Shown: positions 1-9,439, counted from the stretch's first letter. The stretch is 64,000 nt of DNA from an uncultured Caldilineaceae bacterium (GCA_958295915.1 OY282381.1:2192722-2256721); one strand, 5' to 3'. The notes: generated by a model from the sequence alone, not told the origin. Program-made: numbers and translations.

Positions 1-2
1 CG

Positions 3-602
3 CGCGTGTACGACGCCTACGAATTTTTGGGACTGAAACCAAGGCCAGGGCGATTCGCTCAACTCATGCGGGAGGTCGATGAACTGATCCGGGAGATCGA
101 AACGATGGAGGTGCGCATCCAGCCGGACTTTACGCCGGGGGTACATGCCGCGCTGGAGGAACTTTCCTTGCACTACAAACTGGGCATCATTTCCGATACG
201 ATCCACACAACCGGCAAGGGGTTGCGCTATCTCTTGCAACGTCAGGGCCTTCTGCGCTATTTCAGCTACACACTGTTTTCCGACGAAATCGGCGCCTCGA
301 AACCGGGGGCGGGAGTGTTCCAACAGGCCGCCCTGGGTCTGCACACCGCGCCCCATCAGATCGTTCATGTCGGCGACCGAGAGAGCAACGACGTCGTCGG
401 CCCCCTGTCCATCGGTATGAACGCCATCCTGTTCACCGCTGTGAAAGATCGAGGGAGCGCTTCTACCCGCGCCCACGCAGTCTGCCGCACATACGCCGCG
501 CTGCCGGGGATCGTGCGACGCCTCTCGGCCACAATCACGCCCTTCTCGCCAGGGTCTGAGCATCGGTCGGATGGCGGCAGTTGGGCGAGCTCCAGCATCT
601 GA
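3..602 (+). CDS. HAD-superfamily hydrolase, 5' end outside window
   Basis: The frame is open to the left edge, so the N-terminus with the DxDxT nucleophile motif is missing. What remains is the C-terminal part of a haloacid dehalogenase-like phosphatase. Motif II is seen as IISDT, the motif III lysine as ASKPGAGVF, and motif IV as VHVGDRESNDV, where the acidic residues bind Mg2+. HAD proteins of this subtype hydrolyse small phosphoesters in the cytosol; the substrate cannot be read from sequence. The last 40 residues (after about residue 160) are low in conservation and rich in Ser and Gly. The next gene is on the same strand after a gap of about 90-190 bp, depending on its start. Confidence 0.8.
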   Translation, partial: RVYDAYEFLGLKPRPGRFAQLMREVDELIREIETMEVRIQPDFTPGVHAALEELSLHYKLGIISDTIHTTGKGLRYLLQRQGLLRYFSYTLFSDEIGASKPGAGVFQQAALGLHTAPHQIVHVGDRESNDVVGPLSIGMNAILFTAVKDRGSASTRAHAVCRTYAALPGIVRRLSATITPFSPGSEHRSDGGSWASSSI

Positions 603-793
603 TTCTGAGAGCGTATCCGCCCCTTTTGACAACGCAATGCAGAAATTTGTAACCTATCGAGGATTGCACACCAATCGCAGATAACCCTTCACTGAATAAA
701 CGATACGAATCTCTGGCGGCTACGTTCGCCGCGCGCTTTCCTCCCCAGCTGGATGGCCCGCGCACAATCGGCCGGGAAGCCGAATTCCCCATT

Positions 794-2113
794 GTGGACC
801 AGACGGGCCGGGCCGTGGATATCGGCCAATTGTGGCCCGTTCTGCTGGGTAGTTCAGAAAAACAGGAAGCCAATGCGCCTCTGCTCGCCAGAGACGCATT
901 GCAACACTGTTCAGCCCCTATCAGCGATCTGAAAGTGAAACGGGATGCCGTCAATACAGATCTGATCGTCGGCCTGGATGGCGCAGCCTACAGCTATGCG
1001 CTGGAAGTGGGCAGGGGCACCATCGAACTGAATGTCGGCCCCTATGATACCCTGTTCGAACTGGAAACAGCCTTCCGGGCAGGTCTGGAGCGGCTGATCC
1101 GGGCGGCGGAACGATTGGACTGGCGGGTGCTGGGATATGGCGTGCAGCCGCTCAGCCCGCCAGGCAGCGAACTTCTCTCGCCCAAACAGCGCTACGGCGC
1201 GATGGCTGAGGCGATGGGGGAGGAATGGTTCTGGTATACGGTGACCGCCGGTGATCAAGCCCACGTGGACATCACCCGGGATGAGGCGGTCTCTGTTCTC
1301 AATTTCGGCAATCTGATGGCGCCGGTCGTGGTGGCCCTGTGCAGCAATTCACCGGTTGCAGCCGGCGCGCTCACCGGAGACTGCTCCAGCCGGGAAGGCC
1401 GCATGATCCATGCAGCGCATGGGGACCGCCACGGAATGATATCCCGCCCCTATTCCAATCTGATCGATTTCATCGAGCGACTCAGCCGCCTGCCCTCTTT
1501 GCTCCGTCGAGAGGGAGAGCGCCTGCTGCCAGATGGCCGTCGCTTTGCTGATGTTCTGCGCGCTGAACATCTCTCTTGTCAGCAGACTGAAAACAGCCCG
1601 GCCGCCGCCGGGCCGGATTTTGACGCCTTTCTGTTGCACGATCATTACGTCTGGCATAGCGCCCGGCTGCGCGCGGCCTACGGCACGGTCGAGCTGCGCC
1701 CCGCCTGTCAGCAGCCGCCGAATGAAGCGATGGCCGCCACGGCTTTGTATTTGGGACTGATCGAGGGACATCGGCAGATCGCTGAATTTGTGCAGCGCGC
1801 CCTCGCTCCGAAACGCGATCGAACCCCGCCAAGCTACTGGGCGCGCATGCAATCATACCACCATCAGGTGATCCGCGCGGGCCTGGATGCGCCAGAACCG
1901 GCGCCCGGATTTCTGGCGCAGGTGCTGCGCTTGGCCGCCGCAGCCCTGGCTCGGCGAGGATACGGCGAAGAGCGGATGCTCACGCCTCTGTGGCGGCGGC
2001 TGGCGCAAAAAGAAAACCCAGCCCAGCAGGCGCGTCGGATATTTGTGGAAAAAGGGATGGAAGGGCTGATAGAATCGGTCTGGATGAAAAGAGGAGAAAG
2101 GGAAGAGAAGTGA
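794..2113 (+). CDS. Glutamate-cysteine ligase family (GCS2-like)
   Basis: ATP-grasp-like GCS2 family protein, predicted to join glutamate to cysteine or a related amine in the cytosol. Seen: a VDITRDEAVSVLNFGN segment, the ALCSNSP motif, and GTVELRPACQQP near the C-terminus, all typical of the family. The start is uncertain. The conserved first strand, GREAEFPIVD, is encoded just upstream of the GTG at 794, and that frame stays open back to a stop at 650, yet it holds no ATG, GTG or TTG before 794. Translation may begin at a rare codon (the CTG at 692 fits) or the start may be damaged. A family A palindromic element lies in frame at about residues 28-35 (APLLARDA), close to the N-terminus. 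The gene converges on the oxidoreductase with 30 bp between stop codons. Confidence 0.8.
   Translation: MDQTGRAVDIGQLWPVLLGSSEKQEANAPLLARDALQHCSAPISDLKVKRDAVNTDLIVGLDGAAYSYALEVGRGTIELNVGPYDTLFELETAFRAGLERLIRAAERLDWRVLGYGVQPLSPPGSELLSPKQRYGAMAEAMGEEWFWYTVTAGDQAHVDITRDEAVSVLNFGNLMAPVVVALCSNSPVAAGALTGDCSSREGRMIHAAHGDRHGMISRPYSNLIDFIERLSRLPSLLRREGERLLPDGRRFADVLRAEHLSCQQTENSPAAAGPDFDAFLLHDHYVWHSARLRAAYGTVELRPACQQPPNEAMAATALYLGLIEGHRQIAEFVQRALAPKRDRTPPSYWARMQSYHHQVIRAGLDAPEPAPGFLAQVLRLAAAALARRGYGEERMLTPLWRRLAQKENPAQQARRIFVEKGMEGLIESVWMKRGEREEK
875..897 (+). repeat. Family A palindromic element, in frame in GCS2 gene
   Basis: Core GCGCCTCT with loop and a degenerate right arm (AGAGACGC). It is read in the frame that gives [10 protein letters not shown]. 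The arms carry one mismatch, so this looks like an old copy. Confidence 0.8.
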
Positions 2114-2137
2114 GAGACGGCTCTGCGCTCTCTCTAC
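2103..2137. repeat. Degenerate family F inverted repeat
   Basis: The sequence agaagtgagagacgg followed by ctctctctactcacc resembles the perfect inverted repeat found inside murG (62219-62263). It spans the end of the GCS2 gene and the gap to the convergent oxidoreductase gene. Confidence 0.4.
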
Positions 2138-2143
2138 TCACCC

Positions 2144-4480
2144 CTATCTCTTCACCTCTCGAATCGGCTCCACGCAAACGCGCACATCATAAAAGCTGGC
2201 GGACGCGCCCATATCCGTCTCATCCTGGGGCGTGAGCTGGTTGACGTTGCGTCCATCGGCGCTATGTTTATTCCACCAGATGCCCGGCGCCAGCACCGTG
2301 CCCGGCATGATGTCGTCGGTCACACGCGCCTTCAGCCTGACTTCGCCCAATTCATTCCAGATGCGCAGCCGCGCGCCTTCTTCGATCTCGCGGGCCATCG
2401 CGTCCTGGGGATGTATCCAAAGCAGCGGCTCCTTCTCCCGGCCGCGCAAGCGCTCCAAATGGGAGAAGGATGTATTGAGGAATGAATGGGCCGGGGGGGA
2501 GATGCATGCGAGCGATTGGGAATTGCGCATTGGGGATGAGGAGGCATCGTCAATGCCTTTGCGCGCCTCTTTCGAGCAGAGGCGCATTGAACCCTCTAGC
2601 GCAATCCCCGCGCTCTGAGTCGGAGAGTGGCGCTCCACATCTCCAATGCCTGATTTCGGTGGGGTGTAGGTGGGTAAGGGGTCGTAGCCGTCCTGGGCCA
2701 TACGTTCGCTATAGAATTCGCATTTGCCGCTAGGGGTAGGAAAGTTGCCGTCGGCGAAAGGGAGATAGGGGCGGGGCAGGTTCAGGCGAACGAATCCTTG
2801 GGCCAGCAATGCCTCCCACGTGACCGACGCGTAGAGGGGATGACACTGCGCCTCGACGAAATTACGCAGAACTGTTTCGTCATCCTCATAAAAACCGCTG
2901 TCCGTGTAGCCCATCGCCTGGGCCAATCCGCGGAATATGGCGCTATTGGGGCGTGCCTGCCCCATGGGTGGGATTGCTGGCCGGTTCAGGGCCAGGTAGT
3001 GATGACCGTACATCCGCTGCAGATCCCAGTGTTCTGCCTGGGTAGTGGCCGGCAGAATAAAATCCGCGTACTCAGCGGTGTCTGTCTGGAACTGCTCCAG
3101 CACAACTGTGAACAGATCCTCTCGGGCCAGCCCGGCCAGAACAGCCGACTGATCCGGAGCCACCGCCGCCGGGTTGCTGTTGTAGACGACCAGGGCTTTC
3201 ACCGGTGGGCCGGCCTCCGCTGGGGCTGGTTTACGGTCGACCGGTCGCGGCGTGTAATGGGCAGCGGCCAGGCGGGCTGTATCCGGGCTGAGCGCGTCGC
3301 CCAGACGGTTCATATTGATCGTGCGAGGGGCGCGGCCCGCCAACAGATCGGGCCGATACAGACCGCTGGTATCCAGATGGCGCAACTGCCCACTGGCGCT
3401 GAGTTGTATGCCGCCACCTTGCTCTTTCCAGGCGCCCACCAGCGCCGGCAGGCAGGTGATAGTGCGGATAGCCATGCCGCCGCCAAAATGGCGCTGCATC
3501 CCGTAGTTGATCCGAATGGCGGCAGGCTTTGTCGTCGCATACGCCCGGGCCAATTCGGTGATCCGCGCGGCAGGGATGCCGGTGATCTGGGCCGCCCGCT
3601 GTGGCGTCCATTCTTGCACGCGTTCGGCCAACTGATCAAAACCGACTGTGTGGGCAGACACATACCCGACGTCGTGCAGTCCTGCGTTGATAAGAACGTG
3701 CATCAGCGCCAGAGCCAGCGCGCCGTCGGCGCCGGGGCGGATGGGCAGCCATTCGTCGGCGGCTTTGGCCGTGCGGGTGCGGGCCGGGTCGATGACGACC
3801 ACCCGCGCGCCCTGCTTGCGCGCCTTTTGAATGAAGGGCCAAAGATGCATGTTGCTGGAGAGGGTGTTGCTGCCCCAGATGAGGATCAGGCGGGCGTGGG
3901 CAAAATCTTCCGGCTCGATTCCAATGGTTGAGCCGATGGTGTAGAGGTACCCTTCGTAGCCGGCTTCGGCGCAGATTGTGCGGGCCAGGCTGCTGGCGCC
4001 CATCTGCTGGAAAAAGCGAGAGGAGATCCCTTCCTGCTGGAGCCATCCCATCGTGCCAGCGTAGGAATAGGGCAGGATGGCCTCCGCTCCCCATTCGTCG
4101 ATGATGTCGCGCAAGCGGGCGGCGATGGCCTGGAATGCCGCCTCCCAAGAGATCGCCGCGAAGCGGCCACTGCCCTTCGGCCCTATGCGGCGAAGGGGGT
4201 GCATCAGCCGACCTGGATGATAGACCCGTTCCAGATAGCGGTCGACTTTGCCGCAAAGTCTGCCCTGGGTGACCGGATGATCGGGATGTCCCCAGATGTC
4301 CAACGCCTGGCCGGTTGTTCGTTCCACGGCGATCTGCCAACTGCATGTGTCCGGGCAGTCGTGGGGGCAAGCGCCGGTTACGACCCTTGGTTTGCTCGAT
4401 TCATGTGATAAAGATGATGAACCGCAGCTGTCACGGTAATCAGATGAATCAGTGGTCAGAGATGATGAAGAAGTTATCAT
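2144..4480 (-). CDS. Molybdopterin-dependent oxidoreductase (DMSO reductase family)
   Basis: Large cytosolic-type molybdopterin enzyme. The N-terminal 4Fe-4S site is seen as [11 protein letters not shown] plus a fourth cysteine in GRLCGKV. The body has the expected [21 protein letters not shown] and HTVGFD segments, and a C-terminal molydopterin-dinucleotide domain near [10 protein letters not shown]. The physiological substrate is not evident; no obvious partner subunit lies next to it. No twin-arginine signal is seen. The first 30 residues (Ser-rich, [16 protein letters not shown]) are encoded by family C repeat DNA, and even the ATG lies in a second repeat copy, so the native start may have been just before the cysteine motif. 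A family A element adds about nine residues (MRLCSKEAR) near residue 632, within a poorly conserved stretch just ahead of the conserved [13 protein letters not shown] segment. Confidence 0.88.
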   Translation of the reverse strand: MITSSSSLTTDSSDYRDSCGSSSLSHESSKPRVVTGACPHDCPDTCSWQIAVERTTGQALDIWGHPDHPVTQGRLCGKVDRYLERVYHPGRLMHPLRRIGPKGSGRFAAISWEAAFQAIAARLRDIIDEWGAEAILPYSYAGTMGWLQQEGISSRFFQQMGASSLARTICAEAGYEGYLYTIGSTIGIEPEDFAHARLILIWGSNTLSSNMHLWPFIQKARKQGARVVVIDPARTRTAKAADEWLPIRPGADGALALALMHVLINAGLHDVGYVSAHTVGFDQLAERVQEWTPQRAAQITGIPAARITELARAYATTKPAAIRINYGMQRHFGGGMAIRTITCLPALVGAWKEQGGGIQLSASGQLRHLDTSGLYRPDLLAGRAPRTINMNRLGDALSPDTARLAAAHYTPRPVDRKPAPAEAGPPVKALVVYNSNPAAVAPDQSAVLAGLAREDLFTVVLEQFQTDTAEYADFILPATTQAEHWDLQRMYGHHYLALNRPAIPPMGQARPNSAIFRGLAQAMGYTDSGFYEDDETVLRNFVEAQCHPLYASVTWEALLAQGFVRLNLPRPYLPFADGNFPTPSGKCEFYSERMAQDGYDPLPTYTPPKSGIGDVERHSPTQSAGIALEGSMRLCSKEARKGIDDASSSPMRNSQSLACISPPAHSFLNTSFSHLERLRGREKEPLLWIHPQDAMAREIEEGARLRIWNELGEVRLKARVTDDIMPGTVLAPGIWWNKHSADGRNVNQLTPQDETDMGASASFYDVRVCVEPIREVKR
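2563..2585. repeat. Family A element inside molybdopterin oxidoreductase
   Basis: Perfect hairpin: GCGCCTCT, loop TTCGAGC, AGAGGCGC. It is translated on the minus strand as MRLCSKEAR, a different frame from the GCS2 copy. No stop codon is created. Confidence 0.9.
4387..4455 (-). repeat. Family C repeat, copy 1 (encodes oxidoreductase N-terminus)
   Basis: On the minus strand it begins CCACTGATTCATCTGATTAC and ends near GAATCGAGCAAACCA. It matches copies at 4565-4660 and 21510-21570. Confidence 0.75.
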
Positions 4481-4503
4481 GGCAATCAGATGAATCAGTG
4501 GTC
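4456..4503 (-). repeat. Family C repeat, copy 2 (truncated; carries oxidoreductase ATG)
   Basis: Partial copy: ACCACTGATTCATCTGATTG, then CCATGATAAC, then breaks off into copy 1. The ATG used as the start of the oxidoreductase is the one in CCATGATAAC. Confidence 0.65.
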
Positions 4504-4564
4504 AAAATCGCTGTGCCCCCAAGTATAGCAGCGAAAGGGCTGGCGCGGAAATTCGCTCCTCTGA

Positions 4565-4662
4565 TTCGCGCCCCTTGATTTGCTTGATCTATGTGATGAA
4601 GATGATGAACCGCAGTTATCGCCGTTATCATGGCAATCAGATGAATCAGTGGTCTGAATCAT
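4565..4662 (-). repeat. Family C repeat, copy 3
   Basis: Most complete copy in this group. Minus strand: ACCACTGATTCATCTGATTG, CCATGATAACGGCGATAACT, GCGGTTCATCATC, then CACATAGATCAAGCAAATCA. It lies in the 364-bp gap before glnA. The rest of that gap (4663-4844) holds only AT-richer promoter-like DNA with a TATACT at 4732-4737, without a convincing -35 box. Confidence 0.7.
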
Positions 4663-4844
4663 ACAATCTGCACAAATAAACATAGCCAATCATTATTCGG
4701 TTTGTCCATAATTGTTCTGTCAATCACAAGGTATACTATTATGATTCCCGATATTTCAATGTCGCGTCCAACAGTGGCGCGCAATGCAACCTACTTCTCA
4801 GGTCACTACTGACCCAACGTCATCTGTGAAAGGATTCAGGAGGA

Positions 4845-6260
4845 ATGAAACTCAACGTTAGTTCACCTGCCAATCTGACCAGTGCCATCGAGGACAATGG
4901 CATTCAGATGGTGGATGTCAAATTCACCGATCTGTTCGGCCAGTGGCATCACTTCTCAATGCCGGTAGAAGAGTTCGATGCGGATGAAGCGGTCAATGAG
5001 GGGCTAGGTTTTGACGGCTCGTCTATTCGCGGCTTTCAGAGCATCGAAAACAGCGACATGGTGCTTCGGGTGGATCCATCGAGCGCGATTATCGATCCAA
5101 TCTGTGCGATGCCGACACTGAGCGCTGTCTGCAATGTGCATGATCCCCTTTCCGGCGAAGCCTACAGCCGCGATCCCCGCAACGTAGCCAGCAAAGCCAT
5201 CAGGTACGTCGAATCCGAAGGCATAGCCGATACGATTTATGTCGGGCCAGAGGCGGAGTTCTTCATCTTTGATGGTGTCTCCTACGAAGCGAGTCGCCAC
5301 GCGGCCGGTTACTACGTGGACAGTGTCGAAGCGCCGTGGAACTCCGGTGAAATGGGCGGCGGACATACAGTCGGCTACAAGGGCGGCTACTTCCCGGTCT
5401 CTCCCTTTGATACCCTGCAGGACATCCGCTCCGAAATGGTGCGCAAGATGATCGATGCCGGCATCGATATTGAAGTGCATCACCACGAAGTCGGCACCGC
5501 TGGGCAGTGTGAGATCGATATGAAGTTCAAGCCACTCTTACAGATGGCCGATCAGGTGCAGCTATACAAATACATCATCAAGAACGTCGCCAAGGACCAC
5601 GATAAGACAGCGACCTTTATGCCGAAGCCAATCTTTGAAGACAACGGCTCCGGTATGCATACGCATCTGAGCATGTGGAAAGGTGGCGCGCCGCTCTTTG
5701 CCGGTGATCAATACGCTGGTCTGAGCCAGATGGCCTTGCATTATATCGGCGGTCTTCTGAAGCATATCAACGCGCTGTTGGCCTTCTGTGCCCCCCTGAC
5801 CAATAGCTACCGCCGATTGGTGCCCGGCTATGAAGCCCCAGTAGTTGTGGCCTACTCCGCTCGCAACCGCTCGGCTGCCTGCCGCATTCCTATGTACAGC
5901 GCTTCGCCGAAGAGCAAGCGCGTCGAGTTCCGCTGCCCCGACCCAGGCGCCAATCCCTATCTGGCCTTCGCCGCCATGGTTATGGCTGGCATGGATGGCA
6001 TCAAGAATCAGATCGATCCGGGCAACCCGGCCGAGGTGGATCTGTACGAAGAAGAAGCCCTCCAGGATATAGGGCTGGTGAAGGGCAGCCTGAACGAAGT
6101 TCTGGACGCGCTCGAAGCCGACAGCGATTTCCTGCTGGAAGGCGGTGTCTTCACCCCAGATCTGCTGGACGCCTACATTGAGTATAAACGGCTGGAAGAG
6201 GTGGATGCTGTACGCCTGCGCCCGCATCCGCAGGAATTCGTGATGTACTACGGCATCTAA
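4845..6260 (+). CDS. glnA: Glutamine synthetase, type I
   Basis: Cytosolic dodecameric enzyme that makes glutamine from glutamate, ammonia and ATP. At 471 residues it has the normal length. Seen: the DGSSIRGF motif, the [11 protein letters not shown] metal-binding segment, the [19 protein letters not shown]/metal loop, and the NRSAACRIP arginine loop. A tyrosine at DLYEEEA lies where class I-beta enzymes are adenylylated; whether it is used is unknown. The start is fixed by a strong ribosome binding site (CAGGAGG) five bases before the ATG. The second glutamine synthetase gene follows on the same strand after 195 bp that contain a perfect GC palindrome. Confidence 0.97.
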   Translation: MKLNVSSPANLTSAIEDNGIQMVDVKFTDLFGQWHHFSMPVEEFDADEAVNEGLGFDGSSIRGFQSIENSDMVLRVDPSSAIIDPICAMPTLSAVCNVHDPLSGEAYSRDPRNVASKAIRYVESEGIADTIYVGPEAEFFIFDGVSYEASRHAAGYYVDSVEAPWNSGEMGGGHTVGYKGGYFPVSPFDTLQDIRSEMVRKMIDAGIDIEVHHHEVGTAGQCEIDMKFKPLLQMADQVQLYKYIIKNVAKDHDKTATFMPKPIFEDNGSGMHTHLSMWKGGAPLFAGDQYAGLSQMALHYIGGLLKHINALLAFCAPLTNSYRRLVPGYEAPVVVAYSARNRSAACRIPMYSASPKSKRVEFRCPDPGANPYLAFAAMVMAGMDGIKNQIDPGNPAEVDLYEEEALQDIGLVKGSLNEVLDALEADSDFLLEGGVFTPDLLDAYIEYKRLEEVDAVRLRPHPQEFVMYYGI

Positions 6261-6280
6261 ACTTCAGAAGGCGATATGAC

Positions 6281-6306
6281 GCGCGGCGCCCGGCCGGGCG
6301 CCGCGC
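6281..6306. terminator. Perfect 26-bp GC palindrome between the two glutamine synthetase genes
   Basis: GCGCGGCGCCCGG is followed at once by its exact reverse complement, 20 bases after the glnA stop codon. It can form a very stable hairpin, but there is no direct U-tract (GAATCTTTTT comes 14 bases later), so it may be a weak terminator, an RNA 3'-end stabiliser or a repeat. Confidence 0.5.
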
Positions 6307-6455
6307 ATCCGACCGCAGTGAATCTTTTTACAGTGAGGGGGTGGCGCGTTATATTGTTGCTACCCTCTTTTTCTTCCACACCGACAGCTGCAAATCGCTG
6401 ATGATGAGTCCATTTGCGTATTGCGCCGCGCTGAATCTGAAAGGGGAAAGTAAAG

Positions 6456-7817
6456 ATGCTTTTGGACGCATTTGCAGATGAAGAACTGATGGAGAGATTG
6501 GAACGAATCGACGACACGATCAAGCGCAACAATGTGCGCTTTGTGCGCCTTCAGTTCAGCGATATTGTGGGTATTGTCAAACAGGTAACGATCCCTATCG
6601 ACCACTGGGATCGCGCTGTCGAAAACGGCGTCTGGTTCGACGGCAGTTCGATTGAAGGGTTCGCCCGCGTCGCTGAGAGCGATATGTATCTGGTGCCAAA
6701 CTTGGAGACGTTCATGCCGATCCCCTGGGAGATGGAGCTAGCCACCGCGCGGGTGATCTGCGATGTGTACACGCCGAACGGAGATCCCTTCACCGGGGAC
6801 CCCCGCTATATTCTGCGTCGGCAGCTCGAGCGGGCCAAGGAGATGGGATACGATTTTCTCGTCGGCCCGGAACTGGAGTTTTTCCTCTTCCGCCGCCATC
6901 CGGGGGACAGCCTCTACCCCCTGACTCCCCACGACGAAGCGGGCTATTTTGACGTGGGCACCGATTTGGCGCACGCTGTGCGCCGGCAGATGGTGGACGC
7001 GCTCAACGCCTTGGGCATCAAAGTGGAGGCCTCCCATCACGAAGTCGCCAACGGGCAGAATGAAATCGACTTTCAGTACGGCCCCGCCCTCGCGGCCGCG
7101 GACAATACGATAACTTTGCGCACAACGCTCAAAGCCATTGCCCAGAAGAACGGACTCCACTGCACATTTATGCCCAAACCGATCACCGGCGTAAACGGCT
7201 CCGGCATGCATGTCCATCAGAGCCTGTGGCGCTATGGTAAACAAGAGACGATCATGCACGATGCTGGCGATGAGTACGGCCTGAGCAAAACTGCCTTACA
7301 CTTTATCGCCGGTCAGCTTGTGCATGCCGCCGCCATCACACCGATCAGCGCGCCGCTGGTGAACAGTTACAAACGGCTCGTGCCCGGCTACGAGGCGCCG
7401 GTGTATGTCTCCTGGGGCCGCACAAACCGCAGCGCGCTGATCCGCATTCCCCGTATCAACCCCAACCGTCCCCAAAGCACGCGCTGCGAACTACGCTGCC
7501 CAGACCCGAGCGCCAATCCCTATCTGGTCTTTGCCGTAATGCTGGCCGCTGGCTTAGACGGCATCGAACGCAGGCTAGACCCACCTATGCCGGCAGAAGA
7601 GGACCTCTATCAGTTGAACGGCGATCGCTCCGGGCTGGAGACCTTACCCGGCAATCTGGGCGAAGCGCTGAACGCGTTGCGCAAGGACGAAGTGATTCAA
7701 GACGCCCTGGGCCAGCACGTCTTCGAGCGCTATGTAGAGGCGAAAACCCTGGAATGGGATAACTATCGCAATTACGTGACACAGTGGGAGTTGGACCGCT
7801 ACCTGGAGGTGTATTGA
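6456..7817 (+). CDS. Second type I glutamine synthetase-like enzyme
   Basis: Paralogue of the gene upstream, 453 residues. Seen: WFDGSSIEGF, VGPELEFFLF, HHEVANGQNEID, KPITGVNGSGMHVHQS, and the arginine loop NRSALIRIP. It lacks the C-terminal tyrosine segment in the adenylylation position, as in class I-alpha enzymes, which are feedback regulated instead. It could be a second true glutamine synthetase or a gamma-glutamyl-amine ligase; sequence alone does not decide. A purine-rich site (AAAGGGGAAAG) precedes the ATG. Paired with glnA, it suggests nitrogen assimilation under two different controls. Confidence 0.92.
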   Translation: MLLDAFADEELMERLERIDDTIKRNNVRFVRLQFSDIVGIVKQVTIPIDHWDRAVENGVWFDGSSIEGFARVAESDMYLVPNLETFMPIPWEMELATARVICDVYTPNGDPFTGDPRYILRRQLERAKEMGYDFLVGPELEFFLFRRHPGDSLYPLTPHDEAGYFDVGTDLAHAVRRQMVDALNALGIKVEASHHEVANGQNEIDFQYGPALAAADNTITLRTTLKAIAQKNGLHCTFMPKPITGVNGSGMHVHQSLWRYGKQETIMHDAGDEYGLSKTALHFIAGQLVHAAAITPISAPLVNSYKRLVPGYEAPVYVSWGRTNRSALIRIPRINPNRPQSTRCELRCPDPSANPYLVFAVMLAAGLDGIERRLDPPMPAEEDLYQLNGDRSGLETLPGNLGEALNALRKDEVIQDALGQHVFERYVEAKTLEWDNYRNYVTQWELDRYLEVY

Positions 7818-7844
7818 TCGACAAGGGCGCATCCCCCTGAGATC

Positions 7845-7860
7845 GCGGGCGCTCGCCCGC
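7845..7860. terminator. GC hairpin after second glutamine synthetase gene
   Basis: GCGGGCGCTCGCCCGC lies 27 bases after the stop codon. Strong stem but no T-run, so only a possible transcript end. Confidence 0.35.
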
Positions 7861-7984
7861 ATCGTCCCTATACACGCTACTGTCTGCAACCCGGCAACCT
7901 CTCGCCACTGACCACTGCAGAGCCGGCCCCAGCCCTGCCGGCGGCGCGCGCATCCAGGTCCGAAAGCTGCCCCTGGAGCCGCCT

Positions 7985-8279
7985 TCGGCATCGGCAGAAC
8001 GACTATGCCATTGCGGACAGAGCCTATGATTCCGCTCCTGGAGTTGATCGCAGCTAAACAAGCCACGGCTGTCATCCCACCCCGCCGCCATCGCCTTGCG
8101 CAACGGGCCTATGACAAGCAGCGCAAAGACCGTAACCGCATCGAATGCTTGCATCAACAAAATCAAATGGTAGCCGCCGCATTTTCACTCGCTATGACAA
8201 ATTAGCACGCCGATACGCGGCTTTTTTGCATTGGGCCGCTACCTTCGTTTGGCTTACCTTACATGTCAACGAGCCCTAG
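7985..8279 (+). pseudogene. Remnant of an IS5-like transposase (C-terminal part)
   Basis: Three frames together spell the end of a DDE transposase. The pieces are AIADRAYDSAP (8008 on), then ATAVIPPRRHRLAQRAYDKQ and RNRIEC, then RIFTRYDKLARRYAAFLH and WAATFVWL. The order, the Y-x2-R-x3-E style segment and the TRYDKLA ending are typical of IS5-family enzymes. Two frameshifts and the missing N-terminus show it is dead. No terminal inverted repeats could be assigned. Confidence 0.7.
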
Positions 8280-8288
8280 TTAATATAC

Positions 8289-8831
8289 GTGCCAGGGCAG
8301 AGACAAGAAATATTTATCACAGGAGAGGAAGACATAAAACCAAAACGAAAGCAACGAGTGAAATATAACGAAGGGCAATGGTTTGCTGTGACGCTGAGAG
8401 GCGGAGACTATGCCTTAGGCGTGATTGTTCGGGGCGAGTATCGGACGCACGGGGGACTTGGTTACTTCTTTGGCCCCGTGTATGCCGAACCGCCGCTTGA
8501 TATCGATACAGAGCGTATCTAACCCTCTGATGCAGTGCTAATCGCTTGGTTTGGCGATCTACACATCATCGATGGAACCTGGCCCTTAATCGGCGGCAGA
8601 CCGCAATCCTTTCAGCGCAGCAAATAGCCTGTCCCCAAGTTTGCGCGGATCGACGCGTTGAATCCGGATATAGGATGGTTAGTCGAATATGATCAGGAAG
8701 ATCCAGGAAATGGGATGCCCATTCGAGAGACTCTTCATCGGAGCAGTTGTCTGGTGGGCTTATCTAAAAATGCATTATCGGGCGCAGGCGCTCTTGAGAT
8801 TCGGCTAACAAGAGCTCTCGGACAGATGTAG
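8289..8831 (+). pseudogene. Imm26-like immunity protein pseudogene
   Basis: A single frame spells a full-length protein resembling the immunity protein 26 family of polymorphic toxin systems: KYNEGQWFAVTL, GDYALGVIVRG, GGLGYFFGPVY, then AVLIAWFGDLHIIDGTWPLI, PVPKFARIDALNPDIGWLVE and GAGALEIRLTRALG. It is broken by a TAA at 8520 and a TAG at 8625; the latter sits where a tryptophan is expected before PVPKF. The likely start is also lost: an AGGAG at 8321 is followed eight bases later by ATA (8334) instead of ATG. The GTG at 8289 has no ribosome binding site. The decayed RHS gene beside it fits a dead toxin-immunity pair. Confidence 0.7.
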
Positions 8832-8960
8832 CGTCTTATTAAAGTCAATCTGATGGATACCCCACGGTGAGGGCGTTCTAATGCGACTGGCCGGCGTTAG
8901 AGAACGCTTACATAGTTCGCCAGGCTGTGTAAATACGCAGGCGGGGTGTAGAAAAATGAC

Positions 8961-9435
8961 TACGAGGAGGAGGTCGCCGGCGGCGCGACGACCATCATCC
9001 GCTACTACAGCTTCAACGGTCAGCGCATTGCCGTCAGGCGCGGCGGTACACTCTCCTATCTGCACGGCGACCACTTGAGCAGCAGCTCCCTGGCCACGGA
9101 CAGCTCGGACGGTGCAACCTCCCATCTGCCGGGCATCGTTGCACCGTCCGATAGGCGCTGTGGTCGGTGGCGGCGAGGTGCGCTACTACGCATACGGCAG
9201 CGTGCGTAGCGGCGAGGTGGCCGACCTGCACACCGACCGCACGTTTACCGGCCAGAAGAGTGACGCTACGGGGCTGCTCTACTACAACGCCCGCTACTAT
9301 GACCCCTCGCTGGGCACGTTCATCTCGCCGGATACGATTGTGCCCGACCCGGGCCTGGTCATCGACTACAACCGCGTCCTCTACGCCCGGGCCAATCCGC
9401 TCAGGTATACGGAATTCTCTCAGGGTGCCCGGTAG
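8961..9435 (+). pseudogene. RHS-repeat core protein, frameshifted fragment
   Basis: Two frames spell the conserved end of an RHS/YD-repeat shell. First IIRYYSFNGQRIAVRRGG and LSYLHGDHLSSSSLATDSS, then, in another frame, GGGEVRYYAYGSVRSGEV, RTFTGQKSDATGLLYYNARY and YDPSLGTFISPDT, the RHS-associated core motif that precedes the toxin tip. The change of frame coincides with a 45-bp palindrome at 9106-9150. The upstream thousands of bases of a normal RHS gene are absent. Confidence 0.75.
9106..9150. repeat. Family G palindromic element in the RHS fragment
   Basis: Perfect 13-bp inverted repeat (CGGACGGTGCAAC at 9106 and its complement at 9138) around a 19-nt loop. It sits exactly where the RHS reading frame breaks, so insertion of this element probably caused the frameshift. 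Only one copy was seen in the window. Confidence 0.6.
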
Positions 9436-9439
9436 TGGT

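Noticed and set aside
2798..3931. Long plus-strand open frame of 377 codons
   Set aside because: It is the shadow of the molybdopterin oxidoreductase on the other strand and shows no protein-family features.
8209..8227. Terminator-like GCCG ... CGGC plus TTTTTT
   Set aside because: The stem is only four base pairs and the bases are part of the decayed IS5-like transposase reading frame (LARRYAAFLH).
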